13,300 nucleotides of DNA from an uncultured Bacillus sp. GTDB taxonomy: Bacteria; Bacillota; Bacilli; Bacillales; DSM-1321. Below the pieces are notes generated by a model. The model was not told the DNA's origin. It worked only from the letters and a program-made list of their open reading frames with translations, and did no database searches. Numbering within the stretch: the first letter of the stretch is position 1; each line of letters opens with the position of its first letter. Positions 1-5,089 of this stretch are shown here, piece by piece. The stretch lies in NCBI GenBank assembly GCA_934215995.1, contig CAKQBC010000034.1:1-13300 (forward strand). The letters run 5' to 3'. The position numbers and the translations under genes were made by a program.

Positions 1-362
1 CAGGGGGGATGCGGCAAAGGGTCGCACTCATCCGGACATTGGCGACGGATCCCAAACTGTTGTTGTTGGATGAACCGTTTTCTGCACTTGATTATGTAAC
101 CAAACTGAAGCTTGAAGACCTTGTCTCCCAAACACTGAAGCAATTCAATAAGACCGCGATTCTTGTAACCCACGATATAGGCGAAGCAATTGCGATGAGC
201 GACCGCATCTATCTTCTGGCTGCCAATCCCGGAAGGCTTCATAAAGTATATGATATTCCGGATGAATTGCGTAAGATGGCACCATTCGAATCCAGGAACC
301 ATCCGCAATACTCTTCCTTATTTCAAACCATATGGAAGGAGTTTGAGAGAAGTGAAGGCTGA
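1..362 (+). CDS. ytlC: ABC transporter ATP-binding protein, C-terminal part (YtlC-like)
   Basis: The gene is cut at its 5' end by the window edge; the reading frame is already open at base 3. The visible ~118 residues start inside the ABC signature (GGMRQR, completed by an off-window Ser), so the ATG at 9 is internal and not a start. The Walker B stretch LLLLDEP follows, then the D-loop SALD and the H-loop VTHDIGEA. The C-terminal region resembles nitrate/sulfonate/taurine (SsuB/TauB-type) importer ATPases. It would hydrolyse ATP at the inner face of the membrane to drive import through the permease encoded just downstream. The stop codon overlaps the permease start by 11 bases, so the two are translationally coupled. 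The substrate cannot be read from the sequence. The symbol is by similarity to B. subtilis YtlC and by context with YtlD and YtkD. Confidence 0.9.
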   Translation, partial: GGMRQRVALIRTLATDPKLLLLDEPFSALDYVTKLKLEDLVSQTLKQFNKTAILVTHDIGEAIAMSDRIYLLAANPGRLHKVYDIPDELRKMAPFESRNHPQYSSLFQTIWKEFERSEG

Positions 363-1155
363 CAAACCGAATATCCATGAACTTCATACGGCATTCAAAC
401 ATGGCCTGCTAAAGGAAAAGAAACGTGTGCGCCTTTATCAGGCCATCATCTTCATTGTATTCTTTGCTTTATGGGAAGCTGCCAGCCGCCTGGAATGGAT
501 CGATCCCCTCATATTCAGCTCCCCTTCCAAAGTAGCTTTGCTCTTTATTGAAAAATTGCAGGATGGCAGCCTTTGGGCGAATGTGGGTGTCACATTGTTT
601 GAAACGATTTTGGGCTTTATCCTGGGTACCTTACTTGGAACCCTGCTGGCCTCTATCCTTTGGTGGTCCCCTTTTTTATCAAAAGTCCTGGATCCCTATT
701 TAGTCATATTGAACGCGATGCCTAAAGTGGCGCTCGGACCGATCCTGATTGTGGCACTCGGTCCCGGTTTCACGTCCATCATCGCCATGGGAGCCATCAT
801 TTCCGTTATCATAACGACGATAGTGGTCTATACTTCCTTTCGTGAAGTCGATCCAAACTATCTGAAGGTCCTCAACACTTTCGGGGCAACAAGGCTTCAA
901 TGCTTTAAGGAAGCCATTCTGCCGGCATCCACCCCGACCATCATATCAACATTGAAAGTCAATGTCGGCCTATCCTGGGTAGGTGTGATCGTCGGAGAGT
1001 TTCTCGTATCCGCGAAAGGGCTCGGCTACCTGATTATCTACGGTTTCCAAGTGTTCAATTTCACTCTTGTGTTGATGTCACTTCTTCTGATAGCCGTATT
1101 CGCGACACTGATGTATCAGGTAGTCGAGTGGCTCGAGAGAAGGCTAATCAACTAA
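352..1155 (+). CDS. ytlD: ABC transporter permease (SsuC/TauC family, YtlD-like)
   Basis: This is an integral membrane permease of 267 residues. I start it at GTG 352, which has GGAAGGAG at 334-341 about 10 bases upstream and overlaps the end of the ATPase gene. The longer frame back to 250 reads through the ATPase coding region in another phase and is not credible. A short cytoplasmic N-terminus leads into a hydrophobic segment at about residues 28-46, with further membrane segments at about 78-105, 125-160, 205-220 and 235-257. The stretch around 166-195 ([18 protein letters not shown], then FKEAILP) is the EAA loop that docks on the ATPase. The family imports sulfonates, taurine, nitrate or thiamine-pathway pyrimidines; the substrate here is unknown. 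A substrate-binding protein gene probably lies upstream of the window. Confidence 0.9.
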   Translation: MKADKPNIHELHTAFKHGLLKEKKRVRLYQAIIFIVFFALWEAASRLEWIDPLIFSSPSKVALLFIEKLQDGSLWANVGVTLFETILGFILGTLLGTLLASILWWSPFLSKVLDPYLVILNAMPKVALGPILIVALGPGFTSIIAMGAIISVIITTIVVYTSFREVDPNYLKVLNTFGATRLQCFKEAILPASTPTIISTLKVNVGLSWVGVIVGEFLVSAKGLGYLIIYGFQVFNFTLVLMSLLLIAVFATLMYQVVEWLERRLIN

Positions 1156-1174
1156 AGCTGATCGTTTCCGGGGA

Positions 1175-1208
1175 AAGACCCTTCTTTCTATTCAAAAAGA
1201 GGGGTCTT
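1175..1208. terminator. Hairpin between convergent ytlD and ytkD
   Basis: Bases 1175-1187 pair with 1196-1208 in a 13-bp stem with one G-U pair and an 8-base loop. It sits 20 bases past the ytlD stop and just past the convergent ytkD stop. The T-run after the stem is weak on both sides, so termination is inferred from position and stem strength. It could serve both genes. Confidence 0.6.
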
Positions 1209-1221
1209 ACTTCCCTCTCTA

Positions 1222-1695
1222 TCATAAAAGATCCAATTCCTTGATTCGATCGATGCACAATGCAATCGTTCTGTCACGCATAATGAAGCTGAACATGGGA
1301 TCTGAGAAGTCTTTAGGCAGATTTTCCAGAATAACGGGGCCATCAGTTTCAAGGTAATCCTGTTTATCGTCGAATCTATCGGCAAATGCAAAATAGACGC
1401 TCTTCACAAAAGAAGAATCATCACATTCCACTTTATATTGGCCCAAATATGCCAAACGGCTGATTACTGCCCCGGTCTCTTCGTGAGCTTCTCGGATGGA
1501 AGCTTCCTCGATTGTCTCACCTTTTTCTCTTTTGCCCCCGGGGAATTCCAAGCCCCTCGCTTTATGTTTTGTGAAAACCCATCCGGATACAGAATGGACC
1601 AATACAAGCACATGATCAGGCGATGCTGAAAAGGCATCCTTTTCTCCGGAAAAAGACACGATGCACCCATTCTCATCCTTATAAATTTCAATCAT
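1222..1695 (-). CDS. ytkD: Nudix hydrolase YtkD / RNA pyrophosphohydrolase RppH
   Basis: The 157-residue protein carries a complete Nudix box at residues 54-76 (G, five residues, E60, seven residues, R68-E69, then E72-E73-x-G75). These residues hold the Mg ions that cut pyrophosphate linkages. Length and sequence fit B. subtilis YtkD (also called MutTA). That enzyme is described both as an 8-oxo-dGTP-type nucleotide sanitiser and as RppH, which removes pyrophosphate from mRNA 5' ends to trigger decay. The ATG at 1695 is preceded on the minus strand by an AAAAGGTG/AAAGGA-type site. An extended -10 promoter lies about 37 bases upstream. The gene is monocistronic and convergent with ytlD, matching the order I remember from B. 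subtilis. Nudix identity is certain; the exact substrate is by homology. Confidence 0.93.
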   Translation of the reverse strand: MIEIYKDENGCIVSFSGEKDAFSASPDHVLVLVHSVSGWVFTKHKARGLEFPGGKREKGETIEEASIREAHEETGAVISRLAYLGQYKVECDDSSFVKSVYFAFADRFDDKQDYLETDGPVILENLPKDFSDPMFSFIMRDRTIALCIDRIKELDLL

Positions 1696-1731
1696 TCCTT
1701 TTCACCTTTTCTTCTTTTTTCAATTATCTTT

Positions 1732-1740
1732 ATTATAACA
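1732..1740 (-). promoter_or_regulatory. Extended -10 promoter for ytkD
   Basis: The minus strand reads TGTTATAAT at 1740-1732, a perfect TATAAT with the TGn extension used by SigA. No good -35 box stands 17 bases upstream, as is usual for extended -10 promoters. Transcription would start near 1725, about 30 bases before the ytkD ATG. Confidence 0.6.
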
Positions 1741-1866
1741 GTTCCAAATGAGCCGATATACTAAATGGCTGCTCCTGCCAGAAACAGGTTAAAAAAAGGG
1801 AATTAGGGTAAAGTAAGAGCAGATGGCGAACAGCAAAACAAATATTTTTTATTCTTTCGGGACAAG

Positions 1867-1875
1867 TGATATTAT
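1867..1875 (+). promoter_or_regulatory. Extended -10 promoter for the small gene at 1929
   Basis: The sequence TGATATTAT is an extended -10 element (TGn plus TATTAT), with only a T-rich stretch where a -35 would lie. The predicted start near 1882 falls in the middle of the palindrome at 1873-1892, leaving a leader of about 47 bases before the ATG. Confidence 0.45.
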
Positions 1876-1892
1876 GTGTGTATACTCACATA
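1873..1892. promoter_or_regulatory. Near-perfect 20-bp palindrome, candidate operator
   Basis: TATGTGTGTATACTCACATA matches its own reverse complement at 9 of 10 base pairs, with a GTATAC centre. It overlaps the last bases of the putative -10 box and the expected transcription start of the gene at 1929, the classic place for a repressor site. I cannot assign it to a known regulator. Confidence 0.45.
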
Positions 1893-1928
1893 CTTTTGAT
1901 TGACTACATTACGAATGGGGTGTTTTTG

Positions 1929-2189
1929 ATGAAACTGATTGATGATTTATTCGAACACTACCGGACAAAATTAACTGGGGACGATGAAGACATCGACATT
2001 CTTGCATTGGCTTTGCTGGAACAGCTGAACCAAAGTGAAATCCTCTCTTATATCAAGGAGATGGATGAAGTGGAACTTAGGAGCTTTTTCGGATTATACA
2101 TAATGGAAACGTTGAAGGCTAAGTTTTCTGAATCAAGCACATCGCACCCAAAAGAAGGTTTTTTCACGGATTTCAGGAATATACACTAA
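1929..2189 (+). CDS. Small acidic protein of unknown function (DUF6154-like)
   Basis: This encodes an 86-residue protein that begins MKLIDDLFEHYRTKLTGDDE. I start it at ATG 1929 because the in-frame extension back to 1866 runs through the promoter and palindrome, while GGGGTG lies 8 bases before 1929. The protein is acidic, has no signal peptide or membrane segment, and is probably helical over most of its length; the tail is polar and Ser-rich. From memory it resembles the Bacillus family DUF6154, small conserved proteins with no known role, but I cannot verify that here. It stands alone, with its own promoter and a strong terminator right after the stop. It sits between ytkD and dps, roughly where ytkC lies in B. 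subtilis, but I see no reason to call it YtkC. Confidence 0.8.
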   Translation: MKLIDDLFEHYRTKLTGDDEDIDILALALLEQLNQSEILSYIKEMDEVELRSFFGLYIMETLKAKFSESSTSHPKEGFFTDFRNIH

Positions 2190-2217
2190 AAAGAGAGGCT
2201 TAGCAGCCTCTCTTTTT
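2187..2217. terminator. Strong intrinsic terminator after the small gene
   Basis: AAAAGAGAGGCT (2189-2200) pairs with AGCCTCTCTTTT (2205-2216) around a 4-base TAGC loop, with extra A-T pairs outside. T-runs on both strands make it potentially bidirectional. It overlaps the stop codon of the upstream gene. Confidence 0.85.
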
Positions 2218-2270
2218 AGCTAGCCAAATGAACTATTCAAGGGCAAACTCAATTGGTCTGTCAAATAGTA

Positions 2271-2295
2271 AGGCCTCTCCGTTATGGAGAGGCCT
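2271..2295 (-). terminator. Hairpin terminator for dps
   Basis: AGGCCTCTCC (2271-2280) pairs perfectly with GGAGAGGCCT (2286-2295) around a 5-base loop, just past the dps stop. The T-run after it on the minus strand is interrupted. It lies 54 bases from the terminator of the convergent gene and shares the GAGAGGC core with it. Confidence 0.65.
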
Positions 2296-2302
2296 CTTTA
2301 TT

Positions 2303-2743
2303 CTATTCCAGATATGCACGCAGCATCCAGCTATGCTTTTCATAGCTGTTGACCATGCCGCCAAGCATATCGGCAGTCATATGATCATCGTCTTTTTCAG
2401 CAAGCTTAATGCCTTCCTTCAGCTCTTCGCAGACTGTTTTGAAGTCATCAATCAAAATTTGGACCATTTTGTCCGTTTTTTCTTTCCCTGACGCTTCCTT
2501 GACCGATGCTGTTTCCAAATGCTCTTTCATCGTTGCCACCGGCTGTTCTTCCATTGCAAGCAGCCTTTCAGCCAGCACATCGAAATTCTTGGATGTTTCA
2601 TTATATAGCTCTTCTAATTTTTTGTGCAGTTCAAAGAAGTGCGGTCCTTTTACATACCAATGATAATTATGAAGCTTTGTGTAAAGGACGTTAAAATTCG
2701 AGATTTCTTTATTAAGCAATTCCACTAATTGTTTGTTTGCCAT
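2303..2743 (-). CDS. dps: Dps, DNA-binding ferritin-like protein
   Basis: This is a 146-residue Dps-family miniferritin, matching the roughly 145 residues of B. subtilis Dps. The family forms 12-subunit shells that oxidise Fe(II) with hydrogen peroxide, store the iron and protect DNA. The intersubunit ferroxidase ligands can be placed at H28, H40, E44, D55 and E59, with the spacing known from Listeria Dps. The start is ATG 2743, with a strong AAGGAGGAA site directly upstream; the longer 207-residue frame reads back through the promoter and the divergent gene and is rejected. A SigB-type promoter about 30-60 bases upstream agrees with the known general-stress control of dps in B. subtilis. The gene is monocistronic. 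Confidence 0.95.
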   Translation of the reverse strand: MANKQLVELLNKEISNFNVLYTKLHNYHWYVKGPHFFELHKKLEELYNETSKNFDVLAERLLAMEEQPVATMKEHLETASVKEASGKEKTDKMVQILIDDFKTVCEELKEGIKLAEKDDDHMTADMLGGMVNSYEKHSWMLRAYLE

Positions 2744-2778
2744 AACCCAATTCCTCCTTCGTGTGTACATAAGGATAT

Positions 2779-2803
2779 ATACCCGAAGAAAAATGATGCA
2801 AAC
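2779..2803 (-). promoter_or_regulatory. SigB-type promoter of dps
   Basis: On the minus strand GTTTGC (2803-2798) is separated by 13 bases from GGGTAT (2784-2779). The SigB consensus is GTTTAA, 12-15 bases, GGGTAT, so the -10 is perfect and the -35 matches at 4 of 6. The start would be near 2772, 29 bases before the dps ATG. Confidence 0.8.
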
Positions 2804-2813
2804 AGGCAATTTG

Positions 2814-2822
2814 TGGTACAAT
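2814..2822 (+). promoter_or_regulatory. Extended -10 promoter for the YtzI-like gene
   Basis: TGGTACAAT (TGn plus TACAAT) would start transcription near 2829, just ahead of the ribosome site at 2843-2851. It lies 10 bases from the -35 of the divergent dps promoter, so the two polymerases may interfere. No clear -35 box is visible. Confidence 0.5.
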
Positions 2823-2855
2823 TTTACAAAACAAACAACAAAAGGTGGGAGCAAA

Positions 2856-3029
2856 TTGCTGACTATAGTGCTGATCGTATCCATTATCATCATATTGGCC
2901 GTCATTCTCATTTCCGTCCTGGCCACTACAAAAGCCTATCAATATGAGCATACCGTAGATCCGATGCCCGAGGAGACGGAAAGCTCGGAAGGACAGGCTG
3001 AAAAAAATGATATACATAAGTCCGTGTAA
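2856..3029 (+). CDS. ytzI: Small single-pass membrane protein (YtzI-like)
   Basis: This encodes a 57-residue protein starting at TTG 2856, with AGGTGGGAG at 2843-2851 as ribosome site. In-frame upstream sequence from 2733 runs through the dps promoter and is not coding. Residues 3-22 form one hydrophobic helix (TIVLIVSIIIILAVILIS), followed by a conserved-looking TTKAYQYEHTVDP stretch. The tail is acidic and Glu-rich and probably faces the cytoplasm or the cell surface. The TTKAY..HTVDP signature reminds me of the small Bacillus protein YtzI, whose role is unknown; this is from memory and unchecked. The gene is divergent from dps with 112 bases between starts and ends at its own hairpin. Confidence 0.72.
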   Translation: MLTIVLIVSIIIILAVILISVLATTKAYQYEHTVDPMPEETESSEGQAEKNDIHKSV

Positions 3030-3030
3030 A

Positions 3031-3068
3031 AAAGGGAAGCTAACCATAACAGGAAAGCTTCCTTTCTA
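3031..3068 (+). terminator. Terminator after the YtzI-like gene
   Basis: GGAAGCT (3035-3041) pairs with AGCTTCC (3056-3062), extended by A-T pairs after a one-base bulge. A T-rich tail follows. The loop is long (14 bases), so strength is moderate. Confidence 0.6.
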
Positions 3069-3108
3069 TTTTCCAATCATAAAAGTATGGCAATTCAACC
3101 TTTGGGTG

Positions 3109-3114
3109 TATAAT
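3109..3114 (+). promoter_or_regulatory. Putative -10 box for yidD
   Basis: A perfect TATAAT lies about 38 bases ahead of the yidD start and right after the previous terminator. The -35 region is poor; TATGGC at 3086-3091 is the best 17-base spaced candidate. Position and the perfect hexamer are the main support. Confidence 0.45.
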
Positions 3115-3152
3115 ACTCAAGTAGAAATTTTATTGGAACAGGATGAATTGTT

Positions 3153-3404
3153 ATGAAGAAACCGTTACTGGCGCTGATTCGTTTTTACCGGGTTGCCATC
3201 TCCCCCCTTAAACCGCCTACATGCCGCTTTTATCCGACATGCTCTGCTTATGGGCTCGAAGCAATCCAAAGATTCGGTGCAATCAAAGGCAGCTGGCTGA
3301 CAATCAGACGCATCCTTAAATGCCATCCGTTTCATCCCGGCGGTGTTGACCTGGTACCCGAAAAAAAAGAAAAAGGTGCAGAAACTGATATGCGCAACAA
3401 TTGA
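3153..3404 (+). CDS. yidD: YidD, membrane protein insertion efficiency factor
   Basis: This 83-residue protein belongs to the YidD family and corresponds to B. subtilis YtjA. It shows the family hallmarks: RFYRVAISP near the N-terminus, the cysteine-containing [15 protein letters not shown] block at about residues 24-38, and [12 protein letters not shown] at about 52-63. The family is a small amphipathic, membrane-associated factor that helps YidC/Sec-dependent insertion of inner membrane proteins. The start at ATG 3153 has a modest AGGATG site 7 bases upstream. The extreme C-terminus is charged and variable ([13 protein letters not shown]). I see no clear hairpin after the stop, so some read-through toward znuA is possible. 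Confidence 0.95.
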   Translation: MKKPLLALIRFYRVAISPLKPPTCRFYPTCSAYGLEAIQRFGAIKGSWLTIRRILKCHPFHPGGVDLVPEKKEKGAETDMRNN

Positions 3405-3463
3405 TTAAGGCTTCCCTATGTATCTTCTGCCCATGAAATTGCATACTTTAGAATAAAATAATA

Positions 3464-3497
3464 TTGCTTTACTAAGTGAACTGTTATACTATACAAT
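3464..3497 (+). promoter_or_regulatory. znuA promoter region
   Basis: Two overlapping SigA-type candidates are visible. One is the extended -10 TGTTATACT (3482-3490) with TTGCTT at 3464. The other is TACAAT (3492-3497) with TTTACT (3468-3473) at 18 bases. Either would start transcription at or inside the Zur box that follows. Confidence 0.5.
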
Positions 3498-3501
3498 ATG
3501 T

Positions 3502-3522
3502 AAATCGTAATCATTTCGATTT
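3502..3522. promoter_or_regulatory. Zur box (zinc repressor operator)
   Basis: The 15-base core TCGTAATCATTTCGA at 3505-3519 is a 7-1-7 inverted repeat flanked by AAA and TTT. It differs from the B. subtilis Zur consensus TCGTAATnATTACGA by a single base. It lies just downstream of the predicted -10, where bound Zn-Zur would block transcription of the zinc-binding protein gene when zinc is plentiful. Confidence 0.85.
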
Positions 3523-3588
3523 CGCTTTATAACTTTTTTTGAAGACTAAATCGGAATAAATACGATTTGATTGATTAGGAGGTTACTG

Positions 3589-4548
3589 ATGAAAAGGAAA
3601 ATCGCATTTTCAATGATATTGGCTGTCTCCGCCTTTCTTACAGCATGCGGCAGCAATAATGAAGAGCAAGCCAAAAACAATGACGCCCTTACAGTATATA
3701 CAACTATCTACCCTTTAATGTATCTGGCTGAGGAAATTGGCGGGAATCTGATTGATGTTAAATCTGTCTATCCGGCTAACGCAGATGAACATTCCTTCGA
3801 GCCCTCTCAGAAAGAAATTATCGATATGGCGGAATCTGACTTATTTCTGTATATCGGCTACAACCTTGAAGGTTTTGTGAAAAAGGCGGAACCTATTCTT
3901 GAGGATGAAGGTGTAAAAGTAGCAGCTATCGGCGAACAAATCGATATAGATGTTGACTCGCATTCAGAGGAAGACCATGACCACGCTGAAGAGGGACATG
4001 ATGACCATGAAGGGCATGACCACGGAGATGTAGATCCTCACGTATGGCTCGACCCGAATCTTATGATCCAGATGGCCGAACAGGTCAAAAATGAATTGAC
4101 AGAGCTTCTGCCTGAAAAAGAAAGCTATTTCGAAGAAAATTATCAGCAGACAGCTGAAAAAATGAAAGACCTTGATGCTGACTTCAAACAAATGGTCGAG
4201 GAATCGGCTAAGGACGAAATTATCGTTTCGCATGCCGCTTACGGATATTGGGAAGCCCGATATGGGATAGAACAGCTTGCTGTTGCCGGACTATCGAGTT
4301 CCAGCGAACCTTCCCAAAAGCAATTGACAGAGCTTTTGAAAACAGCAAAGGAACATGATATCGAGTATGTATTATTCGAACAAAATGTACCGTCGAAGCT
4401 GACTGAAACGATTCAAAAAGAGATTGGTGCCAAGTCGCTGACGATCCATAATCTTTCTGTTCTGACATCCGAAGATATGGAGAACGGTGAAGATTACATC
4501 AGCCTGATGGAGCGCAATATTTCAACATTGAAGGAAGCCCTTCAGTAA
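3589..4548 (+). CDS. znuA: Zinc ABC transporter substrate-binding lipoprotein (ZnuA/AdcA type)
   Basis: This 319-residue lipoprotein captures zinc outside the cell and hands it to a ZnuBC-type permease. The start is ATG 3589 with AGGAGG at 3577-3582; the extra six codons from 3571 have no ribosome site. A signal peptide ends in the lipobox LTAC with lipid-modified C20. H68, H151 (in DPHVWLDP) and H215 (in SHAAYGYW) are the expected metal ligands. Between the first two lies a His/Asp/Glu-rich loop at about 125-147, typical of zinc rather than manganese proteins. The Zur box upstream supports the zinc assignment. No ZinT domain is present and no permease or ATPase gene is adjacent, so partner subunits must come from elsewhere. 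A DUF1540 gene follows without a terminator. Confidence 0.93.
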   Translation: MKRKIAFSMILAVSAFLTACGSNNEEQAKNNDALTVYTTIYPLMYLAEEIGGNLIDVKSVYPANADEHSFEPSQKEIIDMAESDLFLYIGYNLEGFVKKAEPILEDEGVKVAAIGEQIDIDVDSHSEEDHDHAEEGHDDHEGHDHGDVDPHVWLDPNLMIQMAEQVKNELTELLPEKESYFEENYQQTAEKMKDLDADFKQMVEESAKDEIIVSHAAYGYWEARYGIEQLAVAGLSSSSEPSQKQLTELLKTAKEHDIEYVLFEQNVPSKLTETIQKEIGAKSLTIHNLSVLTSEDMENGEDYISLMERNISTLKEALQ

Positions 4549-4571
4549 TTTCCACTTATGCCTCTTCCGGG

Positions 4572-4596
4572 CCTTGCACAAACTATTGGTGTAAGG
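4572..4596 (+). promoter_or_regulatory. Hairpin covering part of the DUF1540 ribosome site
   Basis: CCTTGCAC (4572-4579) can pair with GTGTAAGG (4589-4596) in RNA, with one G-U pair and a 9-base loop. The right arm includes the AAGG of the AAGGAGG ribosome site. It could dampen translation, but may also be chance. Confidence 0.3.
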
Positions 4597-4606
4597 AGGG
4601 GGTACT

Positions 4607-4768
4607 GTGGCAAAAGACGTGAAATGCGGCGTAAATAGCTGTACATTCTGGAAGCATGGAAACCGGTGCGCGGCTAAGAATATCGTTGTTGAAATGTATT
4701 CCGAAGAACGTGCCCGCACAAGCAGCCAAACCGGCTGTAAAACTTTCCAGCCGAAAGATATATATTAA
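4607..4768 (+). CDS. DUF1540 cysteine-motif small protein
   Basis: This is a 53-residue gene starting at GTG 4607, with a very strong AAGGAGG site at 4593-4599, 7 bases away. The protein has cysteines at 7, 12, 21 and 44 in the DUF1540 pattern: KCGVNSC, then CAAKNIVVE, then GCKTF near the end. DUF1540 proteins are short, common in Firmicutes, and their four cysteines suggest metal (probably zinc) binding; no function is established. It begins 58 bases after the znuA stop with no terminator between, and both share the strong terminator at 4768. It may therefore be co-transcribed with znuA and answer to zinc, which is inference. It has no signal peptide or membrane segment. Confidence 0.88.
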   Translation: MAKDVKCGVNSCTFWKHGNRCAAKNIVVEMYSEERARTSSQTGCKTFQPKDIY

Positions 4769-4798
4769 AAAAAACGAGGAACCGTTTCCTCGTTTTTT
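4768..4798. terminator. Strong bidirectional terminator
   Basis: CGAGGAA (4775-4781) pairs with TTCCTCG (4786-4792) around a CCGT loop, flanked by an A-run on the left and six T on the right that extend the stem. It ends the znuA/DUF1540 unit. Read from the minus strand it also has a long T-run, so it can end the small minus-strand gene at 4837-4983. Confidence 0.9.
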
Positions 4799-4836
4799 CT
4801 ATTTATCCCGGGCTTCCCCATTGTTAAAAGTTTTCT

Positions 4837-4983
4837 TCACTGCTTGCTTGCCCTGCTGAATTTACTCTGCAGACTTACAAGTTCTTCTTCGCATAAATCT
4901 GTGATTGTTTTTATGACATCCAAGGGCAAATTACGGTTAAGAAGGATTTCCGCTATTAAATAGGCTTTTTCCGTTTTTCCCAT
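4837..4983 (-). CDS. Small protein of unknown function with HTH-like segment
   Basis: I do not recognise this 48-residue protein. Two ATG codons stand in tandem at 4986 and 4983; I chose 4983 because it sits 6 bases from the AGGGGG ribosome site, against 3 for the other. The frame continues upstream to 5037 without a ribosome site. Two amphipathic helices, around AYLIAEILLNRN and LDVIKTITDLCEEELVSLQ, are joined by a short turn. This resembles the short helix-turn-helix tails that end Rpn-type nuclease proteins, but that is a loose resemblance. It is flanked by the bidirectional terminator on one side and menE on the other. It occupies the place where menC would be expected in a B. subtilis-like order. 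Confidence 0.6.
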   Translation of the reverse strand: MGKTEKAYLIAEILLNRNLPLDVIKTITDLCEEELVSLQSKFSRASKQ

Positions 4984-4995
4984 CATATACCCCCT

Positions 4996-5035
4996 GTATA
5001 ATATTGTGAGAATGGTTTTGTTATTCACATTATAC
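4996..5035. repeat. Imperfect inverted repeat upstream of the small minus-strand gene
   Basis: GTATAAT at 4996-5002 faces ATTATAC at 5029-5035. Inside them TGTGA (5005-5009) faces TCACA (5025-5029, sharing one base with the outer arm), with small offsets. Each outer arm contains TATAAT on its own strand, so part of the symmetry may be two opposed -10 boxes. The minus-strand one (5034-5029) could drive the gene at 4837-4983, though its -35 is poor. Confidence 0.35.
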
Positions 5036-5089
5036 AAGAAAACCGGATCAATAAAATATCACCAATAGCCTATTTATGCTTGATTTCCT

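Noticed and set aside
250..351. N-terminal extension of the permease frame back to 250
   Set aside because: It overlaps the ATPase gene out of phase, has no ribosome site and does not look like permease sequence. GTG 352 has a well-placed site.
2187..2295. Two nearby hairpins sharing GAGAGGC as a possible repeat family or tiny CRISPR
   Set aside because: Only two units with different arms, each fitting as the terminator of one of two convergent genes.
2744..2926. Upstream extension of dps (61 extra residues)
   Set aside because: It runs back through the dps ribosome site, the SigB promoter and into the divergent gene. The true start at 2743 matches Dps length.
3405..3463. Terminator for yidD
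   Set aside because: No stem with a following T-run can be found; only A/T-rich sequence leading to the znuA promoter.
4522..4859. Frames at 4522-4719 (minus) and 4656-4859 (plus) over the DUF1540 gene
   Set aside because: Neither has a ribosome site, and both cross the DUF1540 gene or its terminator. The GTG-started DUF1540 frame has a strong site and the family cysteine pattern.
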